64,000 bases of DNA from UBA1732 sp045114455 (lineage in GTDB: Bacteria > Verrucomicrobiota > Lentisphaeria > Victivallales > UBA1829), in assembly GCA_045114455.1 (NCBI GenBank), contig JBGUKN010000024.1, positions 1 to 64,000 on the forward strand, written 5' to 3'. The position numbers and the translations under genes were made by a program. The notes below the pieces were generated by a model. It made no database searches, was not told the origin of the DNA, and was given only the letters and a program-made list of their open reading frames with translations. Below, piece by piece: positions 34,976 to 42,527 of the stretch. Every line of letters begins with the position of its first letter. Positions within the stretch are counted from its first letter, which is position 1.

Positions 34976-36013
34976 TCAAAGCCCCATGGCGGCGATTTCG
35001 TCATTGATGACGCCCGCGGCGCGGACGTCGGAGAGGATGAAATCCTCGAGCGGAGCCGACGGATTGATGATGCCGGAAGCGCCGTCGCTGTGGATGAGTT
35101 CGATGATCCCGGAATTGTGAAGCGCCAGGGTCGGGTCGATGTAGCGCGTGGCGGTCGGCTCGGGAAGCATGAAATTGACCGGGCGTTTGCGGTTGACGGC
35201 GCGTTCCGGCGGGATGCCCGGCCCGAACTCGTCGTCCGCGCCCATATTGACCAGCAGTGCGCCGCTGTCGAGCAGGAGCTGCGCGAACGGCGCGAGCGCG
35301 TCGCGGACGCCCGTGGCCGAGATCACGATGTCCGCGCCGTCCAGAAGCGCCGGGGTGAAGGATTTTCCCTGTGCCGGATCGACGATGCGGATGGATGCGC
35401 CCGCATGCGCCAGAGCGTATTCGATGCCGTATCCGACGCGCCCGTGACCGAAGAGCAGAACGGTCTTTCCCGCGGGATCGACGCCGATATGCCGAAGCCC
35501 GCGCAGACAGCCGTCGCCGGTGCCGAGTATCGTCTCAATGGATTTGATGCGTCCGGAGTCCGCCGCGAAAACGGGCTTGTCCGGCGGGTCGGATTTGTAG
35601 ATGTGGACGCCGGATCGGGTGAGCTCGCAGTAGCCGTAACGGGACGGAACTTGTTTGTTCAATGCGCTGCAGTCGAGCACGGCATCGAACGGTCCGGATG
35701 CGGCGGCCTCCGCCACTCCGTGGTATGCCGTGAGGCCGATCCCGGTGAGAAGACCGGGGATCGCCGGGTCATAGCCGAGTTCGTCGGAATAGACGATCGC
35801 AAGATCGGCGCCGCCCTCGAGCAGAGCGGCATACTGCGCCAGCGTGTTCAGGAAGAGCGGCGTGCCGCAGAGGATGCGGAGGCCTTCCAGCGGACGGACC
35901 TCGTGCCAGCGTTCGGCCTGCGCGGCAAGCGCGGGATAATCGCATGCCGGATCAAGCTCCGGCGCAAGCGCCGCGTTGATTGCCTGAAGCTGTGCCGCGC
36001 GGTCCGATGTCAT
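34976..36013 (-). CDS. Divergent S-adenosylhomocysteine hydrolase-like NAD-binding protein
   Basis: Protein of 345 aa, clearly shorter than ordinary AhcY (about 430-480 aa). The Rossmann segment TVLLFGHGRVGYGIEYALAHAG matches the AhcY NAD site, and the upstream region DSGRIKSIETILGTGDG aligns with the AhcY segment around NDSVTKSKFDN, retaining the Lys-Ser. It also has VISATGVRDAL. The N-terminal substrate part is reduced. Candidate activities: hydrolysis of S-inosylhomocysteine made by the downstream deaminase, or another nucleoside thioether. Starts inside the cysS stop (ATGA overlap), so it is translationally coupled to cysS. Confidence 0.7.
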   Translation of the reverse strand: MTSDRAAQLQAINAALAPELDPACDYPALAAQAERWHEVRPLEGLRILCGTPLFLNTLAQYAALLEGGADLAIVYSDELGYDPAIPGLLTGIGLTAYHGVAEAAASGPFDAVLDCSALNKQVPSRYGYCELTRSGVHIYKSDPPDKPVFAADSGRIKSIETILGTGDGCLRGLRHIGVDPAGKTVLLFGHGRVGYGIEYALAHAGASIRIVDPAQGKSFTPALLDGADIVISATGVRDALAPFAQLLLDSGALLVNMGADDEFGPGIPPERAVNRKRPVNFMLPEPTATRYIDPTLALHNSGIIELIHSDGASGIINPSAPLEDFILSDVRAAGVINDEIAAMGL

Positions 36014-37431
36014 AACTTGGAAAGCTCCGGTCCCGCGGGGGTGTCCTTCACTGCCCAGCCTGCGGCGTTGATCTGTGCGCGGATCGGGTCGGCGTCGGCG
36101 AAATCCTTCGCTTTCTTCGCCATGGCGCGTTTTTGCGCAAGCTCGAGGATTTCCGCCGGGATGTCCTGTTTCGGGGCATCGGCGGATTCCAGCGCGGAAT
36201 CGACGTCCAGGAACGCCAGCACGCGGTCGAAGTCACGGTATTGGTCGAGCAGGACGGCGGCGGCGTCACGGCCGGCGCCCTTCGCAAGAAGGCCGTTGAC
36301 TTCCTTCGTGAATTTATGAACGGTGGCGAGCGCTTCCGCGATGTTCAGGTCGTCGGCAAGTCCGGCGGCGAATCTTTCATGCGCGGCTTCCGCTGCGGCC
36401 TTCGCCTCTGCCAGAAGCACGTCCCCGGCGGGGGCGGCGTTCAGGCGTGCGAAAAGCGTGTGGAATTTCTTCAGCGCGGTCCGTGCCTGTCCGAGGGCGT
36501 CCGGGTCGAAGTTGAGTTTGGAACGGTAGTGCGTGCCGAGGAGGAGATACCGGATCTCCGCGCCGGACCAGCCTTTCGCCGTGAGGTCGCGCAGCGTGTA
36601 GAAATTGCCGAGCGATTTCGACATCTTCTGTCCCTTGATCGTGAGGTGTTCGCAGTGGAGCCAGCAGTTCACGAACTTGCATCCGTTGGCGGATTCGCTC
36701 TGCGCGATCTCGTCCTCATGGTGAGGGAACATGTTGTCGACGCCGCCCGTGTGGATGTCGAACGTGAGGCCGAGGTATTTGCGGCTCATGGCGGAGCATT
36801 CGAGGTGCCAGCCGGGGCGGCCGGGACCCCAGGGGCTGTCCCACTTGACGTCGCCGTCGTTTTCGTCCCAGGCTTTCCAGAGGGCGAAGTCCGCGACGGA
36901 ATCCTTGGCGTATTCGTCGCTGCGGACGCGGTCGCCGATGCGCTGGTTTTCGAAGTCAAGCTTGACCAGCTGCCCGTAGTTTTTGCATTTCGCGATGGAG
37001 AAATAAATGGAGCCGTCGTCGGACTGGTAAGCGAACCCCTTGTCCATCAGCTGCCGGATCATTTCGAGCATTTCCGGGATGTGCGCCGTGGCTTCCGGGT
37101 AGTGTTCCGCCGGCTCGACGCGGAGCGTGCGGAGGTCCTCGAAAAAGGCGTCCTTGTACTTGCGCGTGAAAGTCTGAAGCGGGAGCCCGGCGGCGCGCGA
37201 ATCGCGGATGGTCTTGTCGTCGACGTCGGTCAGGTTCATGACCTGCGTGACCTTGATGCCGTGATATTCGAGCGTGCGGCGGAGCAGGTCCTCGAAGAGA
37301 TAGGCGCGGAAATTGCCGATATGGGCATAATTGTAAACCGTGGGGCCGCAGGTGTACATCCCGGCATGTCCTTCGCGGATCGGGGTGAATTCGGTCATGC
37401 GGCGTCCGAGCGTATTGAAAAAGCGGATCAT
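36010..37431 (-). CDS. cysS: Cysteinyl-tRNA synthetase
   Basis: Protein of 473 aa from the ATG at 37431, which has AGGAGA about 8 bp upstream. Class I synthetase signatures: MYTCGPTVYNYAHIGNFRAY (zinc Cys and HIGN), VMNLTDVDDKTI, GWHLECSAM (zinc), HHEDEIAQSE and KMSKSLGNF. Charges tRNA-Cys. First gene of a minus-strand unit with the SAH-hydrolase-like protein, the deaminase and possibly the ankyrin lipoprotein. Confidence 0.98.
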   Translation of the reverse strand: MIRFFNTLGRRMTEFTPIREGHAGMYTCGPTVYNYAHIGNFRAYLFEDLLRRTLEYHGIKVTQVMNLTDVDDKTIRDSRAAGLPLQTFTRKYKDAFFEDLRTLRVEPAEHYPEATAHIPEMLEMIRQLMDKGFAYQSDDGSIYFSIAKCKNYGQLVKLDFENQRIGDRVRSDEYAKDSVADFALWKAWDENDGDVKWDSPWGPGRPGWHLECSAMSRKYLGLTFDIHTGGVDNMFPHHEDEIAQSESANGCKFVNCWLHCEHLTIKGQKMSKSLGNFYTLRDLTAKGWSGAEIRYLLLGTHYRSKLNFDPDALGQARTALKKFHTLFARLNAAPAGDVLLAEAKAAAEAAHERFAAGLADDLNIAEALATVHKFTKEVNGLLAKGAGRDAAAVLLDQYRDFDRVLAFLDVDSALESADAPKQDIPAEILELAQKRAMAKKAKDFADADPIRAQINAAGWAVKDTPAGPELSKL

Positions 37432-37479
37432 GGTTGCCTTCTCCTGTTTCCTGATGTTCGGAAAATGTGTTATCTGTTT

Positions 37480-37508
37480 AATATACTCCCTGCCGGGAAA
37501 GAATGCAA
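37480..37508 (-). promoter_or_regulatory. Promoter of cysS operon
   Basis: On the minus strand: -35 TTGCAT (37508-37503), 17-bp spacer, -10 TATATT (37485-37480), about 49 nt from the cysS ATG. Confidence 0.7.
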
Positions 37509-37660
37509 GGCGGACAAAAAACACGCATCCGCGCGGAAACGTTTTTTCCGATGCATTTCCGGTCGCGGTCCCCGGGGCGCCGGGACGCACGGGGATGGTG
37601 TTTTTCTTTCGATATCGTTTTGCTGTTGTTTCCGTCTTTTATGTTTTTCCCTGCGCCGGT

Positions 37661-37688
37661 TTGCATTTTTTTAAAAGGATGCTATAGT
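37661..37688 (+). promoter_or_regulatory. Promoter of nagB operon
   Basis: -35 TTGCAT (37661-37666), 16-bp spacer, extended -10 TGC-TATAGT (37683-37688). The leader to the nagB ATG is about 85 nt. Confidence 0.7.
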
Positions 37689-37778
37689 AATTTGATCCCA
37701 ATATCCGCGGGTGTCAGTGTTTCAGTGCGTTTCCCGCGGAAAAAAAACACAAAAAACACAGTCAGGAATCAGAAAAAC

Positions 37779-38615
37779 ATGGACATCATCGTCATGCCGA
37801 CCGCCGCGGAAGCTGAGCTTCTCACCGCACGCATCATCGCCGACGCCATCAACGCCAAGCCGTTCTACAAGCTGGGACTTGCTACCGGCCGCACCATGGA
37901 AAACGTGTACGCAAATCTGGTGAAAATGAACAAGGCCGGAAAAGTCGACTTCTCCCGCGTGATCTCGTTCAATCTCGATGAGTATGTCGGACTGAAGGGC
38001 ACCGCCGAGAAGAACAAGGATTCCTACCGCTATTTCATGAACTATCACCTCTTCAACCATGTGAACATCGACAAGCGCAACACGCATGTGCCGAACGGCT
38101 TCGCCCCCGAGGACGAACTTGAGGCCGCGGCTGCCGCGTACGAAGAGGAAATGGAAGACGCCGGCGGCGTGGACATGCAGCTCCTCGGCATCGGCCGCAG
38201 CGGACACATCGGGTTCAACGAGCCGATGTCCTCCTTCGCCAGCCGCACGCGCGTCGTGACGCTCACCAAGACCACCTTCGAACAGAACTCCCCGCTTTTC
38301 AAGAAGCCGGAAGACATGCCGATGCGCGCCATGACCATGGGCGTGGGCACCTGCCTCGACGCCAAGCGCCTCCTGCTCCTCGCCACGCACAAGGAAAAAG
38401 CCAACATCGTGGCGGCTGCCCTCGAAGGCCCCGTCACAAGCATGATCTCCGCCACTGCCCTGCAGCTCCATGACAACGCCGTCGTGGTCCTGGACGCCGA
38501 TGCCGCCTCCAAGCTCAAATACAAGGAGGAATACGCGTTCCAGTTTGCCAATGATCCGAAGTGGGCCGCATACCAGCCCGCCCGCCGTAAATCCTCCCGC
38601 CGCAAAGCGAAATAA
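37779..38615 (+). CDS. nagB: Glucosamine-6-phosphate deaminase
   Basis: Protein of 278 aa from the ATG at 37779; the frame is open far upstream but that stretch holds the promoter. Converts glucosamine-6-phosphate to fructose-6-phosphate and ammonia. Signatures: LGLATGRTMENVYA, SFNLDEYVGL (catalytic Asp), GIGRSGHIGFNEP (catalytic His ring-opener) and LDAKRLLLLATHKEKA. Ends with a basic tail (PARRKSSRRKAK). The usual partner nagA is not adjacent; a NagA-family gene lies at 48.6-49.8 kb. Confidence 0.96.
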   Translation: MDIIVMPTAAEAELLTARIIADAINAKPFYKLGLATGRTMENVYANLVKMNKAGKVDFSRVISFNLDEYVGLKGTAEKNKDSYRYFMNYHLFNHVNIDKRNTHVPNGFAPEDELEAAAAAYEEEMEDAGGVDMQLLGIGRSGHIGFNEPMSSFASRTRVVTLTKTTFEQNSPLFKKPEDMPMRAMTMGVGTCLDAKRLLLLATHKEKANIVAAALEGPVTSMISATALQLHDNAVVVLDADAASKLKYKEEYAFQFANDPKWAAYQPARRKSSRRKAK

Positions 38616-38636
38616 GACACAGGGAAGACTGTTCCA

Positions 38637-39092
38637 ATGAAAATCCTCGTCATAAACGGGCCGAACATGCAGCTGCTGGGACGGCGCAAAGCCGAGTTCT
38701 ACGGGACGAAAACGCTCCCGGAGATCGAGTCGGACCTCCGTGCGGTTGCCGGTTCGCTCGGTGTGACGGTCGATTTTTTCCAAAGCAATCACGAAGGCGC
38801 GATCTGCGACAGGATCGCCGACGCGATTTCGGACGGGGTTGACGGCATCGTCATCAACCCCGCCGCCTATACCCATACGAGCATCGCCATCCACGATGCG
38901 CTGGAAGCCGCCGCGATCCCCGCGGTCGAGGTGCATATGAGCAACATTCAGGCGCGGGACGATTTCCGCCGGACGTCGCTCACTGCCCCCGCCTGCGTCG
39001 CGCAGATCGCCGGACTCGGTGCAGACGGGTACGAGTTCGCCCTCAGGGCCCTTGTCCGCCGTCTGTCCCCCGCTTCCGGTCAAACCCGCTAA
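38637..39092 (+). CDS. aroQ: 3-dehydroquinate dehydratase, type II
   Basis: Protein of 151 aa, usual for type II enzymes. Dehydrates 3-dehydroquinate in the shikimate pathway. Signatures: LVINGPNMQLLGRRKAEFYG (active-site Tyr/Arg loop), FFQSNHEGAICDRI, INPAAYTHTSIAI and VEVHMSNIQARDDFR. Located 22 bp after nagB and 32 bp before accB. Confidence 0.98.
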   Translation: MKILVINGPNMQLLGRRKAEFYGTKTLPEIESDLRAVAGSLGVTVDFFQSNHEGAICDRIADAISDGVDGIVINPAAYTHTSIAIHDALEAAAIPAVEVHMSNIQARDDFRRTSLTAPACVAQIAGLGADGYEFALRALVRRLSPASGQTR

Positions 39093-39123
39093 CAACCCAA
39101 TCAATGCCAACCCCGGGTGCTTT

Positions 39124-39615
39124 ATGAAAATTGATGAAATCAAAACGATTGTGAAGCTTATGTCGGACAACGATCTGACCGAGTTCAAAATCGAATCGGA
39201 AGAAATGACCCTCTGTCTCCGCAGAGCCGCACGTCAGCAGACTGCGCCCGCACCTGTGTTCGTCCCGGCCGCCGTTCCCGCGGCAGCCGCTCCCGCCGTT
39301 CCTGTCCCGGCTGCCATTCCCGTTCCGGAGCCCGTCAAGGCGGTTGCTCCCGCGGATGCCGGACGCTCCGCGGCTGATCCCGCCAAGGTCATCGAATCGC
39401 CCACCGTCGGCACGTTCTACCGTTCGAGCTCCCCGGGCGCCGAGCCGTTCGTGAAGGTCGGCAGCCATGTGGAAGCCGACACGACCGTGGCCGTGGTGGA
39501 GGCGATGAAGGTCATGAACGAGATCAAGGCCGAAAAGAGCGGCGTGATCAAGGAGATCCTCCTGGAGAACGGTCAGCCTGTGGAATACGGCCAGCCGCTT
39601 TTCGTGCTTGAGTAA
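39124..39615 (+). CDS. accB: Biotin carboxyl carrier protein of acetyl-CoA carboxylase
   Basis: Protein of 163 aa. The N-terminal helix region (MKIDEIKTIVKLMSDNDLTE) is joined by an Ala/Pro-rich linker (~40-85) to the biotinyl domain with ESPTVGTFYRSSSPG and the biotin-attachment motif VEAMKVMNEI (Lys is biotinylated). Partner of AccC, encoded 23 bp downstream. The ATG at 39124 begins the family N-terminus. Confidence 0.98.
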   Translation: MKIDEIKTIVKLMSDNDLTEFKIESEEMTLCLRRAARQQTAPAPVFVPAAVPAAAAPAVPVPAAIPVPEPVKAVAPADAGRSAADPAKVIESPTVGTFYRSSSPGAEPFVKVGSHVEADTTVAVVEAMKVMNEIKAEKSGVIKEILLENGQPVEYGQPLFVLE

Positions 39616-39638
39616 TCACTGTCAGATACAGGTTTCCC

Positions 39639-41024
39639 ATGTTCAACAAAATCCTGATCGCCAATCGCGGAGAGATCGCAGTGCGCATTATCCGCACCTG
39701 CCGCGAAATGGGCATCAAAACCGTAGTCGTCTACTCCCAGGCCGACGAGGACAGCCTGCCCGTCCGTCTGGCCGACGAGGCCGTCTGCATCGGGCCTGCG
39801 CCCGCCACGCAGAGCTACCTCATGATAGAGCGCATTATCAGCGTTGCCGAGATCGGCGACGTCGACGCGATCCATCCGGGCTACGGCTTCCTTTCCGAAA
39901 ATCCGCAGTTCGCCCAGATATGCAAGGACTGCAAGATCGAATTCATCGGTCCGACTGCCGAACAGATGAGCGCCATGGGCGACAAGGCGTCCGCGCGCGA
40001 GACCATGCGCAAGGCAGGCGTGCCCGTCACGCCCGGCAGCAACAACGTCATCCCCACCGAAGATGCGGCGCTCGAAGAAGCGCACAAGCTCGGCTATCCG
40101 GTCATCATCAAGGCGACGGCCGGCGGCGGCGGTCGCGGCATGCGCGTGGCGCATAACGACGCCAGCCTGATCCAGGGGTTCCATGCCGCCATGACCGAGG
40201 CGGAGCGCGCGTTCGGCAACGGCGACGTTTACATTGAGAAATTCATCGAGAATCCCAAGCATATCGAGGTGCAGATCCTCGCCGATAAGTTCGGCAACGT
40301 GGTCTGCCTCGGCGAACGCGACTGCTCGCTCCAGCGCCGTCATCAGAAACTCATCGAGGAATCTCCCTCCCCGTCGATCTCGGCCGCTCTCCGCAAGAAG
40401 CTTTTCGAGGCGGCGATCAAGGCCGCCAAGGCTGTCGGCTATACCAGCGCCGGCACGATCGAATTCCTCGTCTCCGGCAACAATTTCTACTTCATGGAGA
40501 TGAACACCCGTGTCCAGGTCGAGCACACCGTGACCGAGATGGTCAGCGGTCTCGACATCATCCGGGAACAGATCCGGATCGCCGCAGGCGAACGCCTCAG
40601 CGTCCAGCAGAAGCAGGTCGCGCTCCGCGGATGCGCCATCGAATGCCGCATCAACGCGGAAAACCCGTACGCGAACTTCGCGCCGTCTCCGGGCACGCTG
40701 ACGTTCTATTCCGCCCCGGGCGGACCCGGCGTCCGCGTGGATTCGCACGTCTATGCCGGCTACCGCATCCCGCCGCACTATGACAGCATGATCTCGAAGC
40801 TGATCGTGCATGCCGCCACGCGCGAGGAGGCGATCGCCCGCTGCAAACGTGCGCTCGACGAATATCTGATCGAAGGTGTTCCGACCACGATCCCGTTCGA
40901 GCATTTCCTGATCGAGACGCCCGAGTTCATCGCGGGCAATTACGATACGACCCTGATCGAACGCCTGATGAAAGGCGGCTATTTTGAACAGCAAAGCGCG
41001 ATCCGCAAAGAGATCGCGAAATAA
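39639..41024 (+). CDS. accC: Acetyl-CoA carboxylase, biotin carboxylase subunit
   Basis: Protein of 461 aa. ATP-grasp enzyme carboxylating the biotin on AccB for malonyl-CoA synthesis. Signatures: FNKILIANRGEIAVRIIRTCRE, HPGYGFLSEN, IKATAGGGGRGMR, FIENPKHIEVQILAD, GERDCSLQRRHQKLIEE, YFMEMNTRVQVEHTVTE and KLIVHAATREEAI. The AccA/AccD carboxyltransferase genes are not in the window. Confidence 0.99.
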   Translation: MFNKILIANRGEIAVRIIRTCREMGIKTVVVYSQADEDSLPVRLADEAVCIGPAPATQSYLMIERIISVAEIGDVDAIHPGYGFLSENPQFAQICKDCKIEFIGPTAEQMSAMGDKASARETMRKAGVPVTPGSNNVIPTEDAALEEAHKLGYPVIIKATAGGGGRGMRVAHNDASLIQGFHAAMTEAERAFGNGDVYIEKFIENPKHIEVQILADKFGNVVCLGERDCSLQRRHQKLIEESPSPSISAALRKKLFEAAIKAAKAVGYTSAGTIEFLVSGNNFYFMEMNTRVQVEHTVTEMVSGLDIIREQIRIAAGERLSVQQKQVALRGCAIECRINAENPYANFAPSPGTLTFYSAPGGPGVRVDSHVYAGYRIPPHYDSMISKLIVHAATREEAIARCKRALDEYLIEGVPTTIPFEHFLIETPEFIAGNYDTTLIERLMKGGYFEQQSAIRKEIAK

Positions 41025-41051
41025 CCATATCAACCAAAGGAGGCATGGACA

Positions 41052-41507
41052 ATGAGCAATTCGCAACAGGCGCGCGCCGCGGCAGAGTCCGTTTCCACTG
41101 TCCCCGGCGCCTATGAGATCAAAGGCGCCGCAGTCGGCACGATCCGGATTCTCGACGGAGCCATTACCACCATCGTCAAGCGGACCGTTCTCGGAATCGA
41201 AGGCGTGGCACGTCTTTCCGGCAGTTCGCTGATCGACGACTTCGCCGACCTCGTCCGCAGCAAACGCATGCAGGACCGTTCCATCCAGATCGAACACAAG
41301 GATCAGTCGATCGCGGTCACGGTCGCGGTCAATCCCTATTTCGGCTTTAAATTCCCCGCCCTGATCGCGGAAATCCAGCGGAAAGTTTCCGACGCCGTCT
41401 TCGATATGACCGGCATCAAGGTCGCTTCCGTCAACGTGGACATCAAGGGCATCGAGGAACGTCCGGCGGACGAAAAGACCGCGGACGCCGGGAAAGAAAC
41501 GGAATAA
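41052..41507 (+). CDS. Asp23/Gls24 family protein (first copy)
   Basis: Protein of 151 aa. Asp23/YqhY-family fold: IRILDGAITTIVKRTVLGIEGVARLSG, VRSKRMQDRSIQIEH, ITVAVNPYFGFKFPALIAEIQRKV and MTGIKVASVNVDIKGI. In Firmicutes YqhY is encoded beside accBC and is linked to fatty-acid synthesis; Asp23 is a membrane-associated envelope-stress protein. Ribosome site AAAGGAGG just upstream. Placed directly after accC. Confidence 0.92.
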   Translation: MSNSQQARAAAESVSTVPGAYEIKGAAVGTIRILDGAITTIVKRTVLGIEGVARLSGSSLIDDFADLVRSKRMQDRSIQIEHKDQSIAVTVAVNPYFGFKFPALIAEIQRKVSDAVFDMTGIKVASVNVDIKGIEERPADEKTADAGKETE

Positions 41508-41519
41508 AGGAGAACTATC

Positions 41520-41942
41520 ATGGCCAAAGACACCAGCAAACAGACCGCCGCGGAACCTGCCGCCTACACGGTGCATGAAAGCGTCATCATCTCCCTCGCC
41601 CGGAAGGCCGTTGCCGGAATCCCCGGCTTTGTCCGTTTTTCCGGCTCCTCCATCGTTTCCGACCTGGCCGACCTCGTCGGCAGCAAACGCCGCTTCGACA
41701 AGTCCATCGTCGTGACCGAATCCGGCAGCGACGTCAGCCTGGAAATCCTGATTGTCGCCGCCTACGGCTCGAAGCTCGGCGAAGTCGCGGCCGCCGTCCA
41801 GAAGGCGGTCTATCACCAGATCGTCGACTTCACCGGAATGAACGTGAAGAGCATCGACGTGGTGATCACCGACACGGAGGATGTCCCCGAAGAGGGCAAG
41901 CAGGACGACGAAGACGTCGTCGAAGGCGAAGTCATTCAGTAA
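41520..41942 (+). CDS. Asp23/Gls24 family protein (second copy)
   Basis: Protein of 140 aa, a diverged tandem paralogue of the preceding gene, 12 bp downstream: SVIISLARKAVAGIPGFVRFSGSSIVSD, DLVGSKRRFDKSIVV, VAAVQKAVYHQIVDFTGMNVKSIDVVI. The acidic tail (EEGKQDDEDVVEGE) is distinctive. Having two copies suggests they form a heteromeric assembly, possibly held at the membrane by the next gene product. Confidence 0.9.
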   Translation: MAKDTSKQTAAEPAAYTVHESVIISLARKAVAGIPGFVRFSGSSIVSDLADLVGSKRRFDKSIVVTESGSDVSLEILIVAAYGSKLGEVAAAVQKAVYHQIVDFTGMNVKSIDVVITDTEDVPEEGKQDDEDVVEGEVIQ

Positions 41943-41990
41943 AACAACATCATTTGGGAGGTCGTTCCCTCCCGGAAAGGCGGATGCGGC

Positions 41991-42527
41991 ATGTTCCAGT
42001 CGATTCAAAAACTGGCGGAAAGAATCGGTTCCCTGATTGCGGAGCGGCCTTTTTCCAGCGGATTCTTCGCGGGATTCGCCGCCGCGTTCGCCATACTGCT
42101 TTTCCTTCTTCTGCTCCGTTTTGCTTTCCGTTCGCGCAAGCTCCGCTGCATCGTGATCCCGTCCGAGGGCGGCGATCTCCGCATCGACGCGAAGGCGGTG
42201 CAGGGTGCAGTCTGTTCGGTCGCGGAGAATTTTCCCGCGTTCGATGTCCGGCGGTTCGGCATGTACGGACAGCAGGACGCGGTTGAACTTGAGATCGCGA
42301 TGGATTTCAACGGAGGCAATGTCTCCGTTTCGGATTTGTCCGTGCAGTTCCGGGCGGCGATCGTCCGGATGATGACGGAGACGTTCGGCATGGAGAAGCC
42401 GGTCCGGATCGAATTTGAGATCCTGCGGTCCGGCGCGGATATCCCGGCGAACGGGATGGAAACTGTGGCGACGGATACGATCGCCGCGGAGATTTCGTCC
42501 GAATCCGAACTCGGGAAGTCATGCTGA
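41991..42527 (+). CDS. AmaP-like membrane anchor for Asp23 proteins
   Basis: Protein of 178 aa with one strong transmembrane helix (~25-47, SGFFAGFAAAFAILLFLLLLRF) near the N-terminus and a soluble cytoplasmic part containing an Asp23-like beta pattern (DLRIDAKAVQGAVCSVAENF). In Gram-positive bacteria AmaP tethers Asp23 to the membrane; the gene order here (two Asp23 genes, then this one) supports the same role, though sequence similarity is weak. Overlaps the ABC transporter start by 7 bp. Confidence 0.65.
   Translation: MFQSIQKLAERIGSLIAERPFSSGFFAGFAAAFAILLFLLLLRFAFRSRKLRCIVIPSEGGDLRIDAKAVQGAVCSVAENFPAFDVRRFGMYGQQDAVELEIAMDFNGGNVSVSDLSVQFRAAIVRMMTETFGMEKPVRIEFEILRSGADIPANGMETVATDTIAAEISSESELGKSC

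Noticed and set aside
39573..42008. 811-codon open frame on the minus strand
   Set aside because: Antisense to accC and both Asp23 genes; His/Asp/Arg-rich shadow composition.
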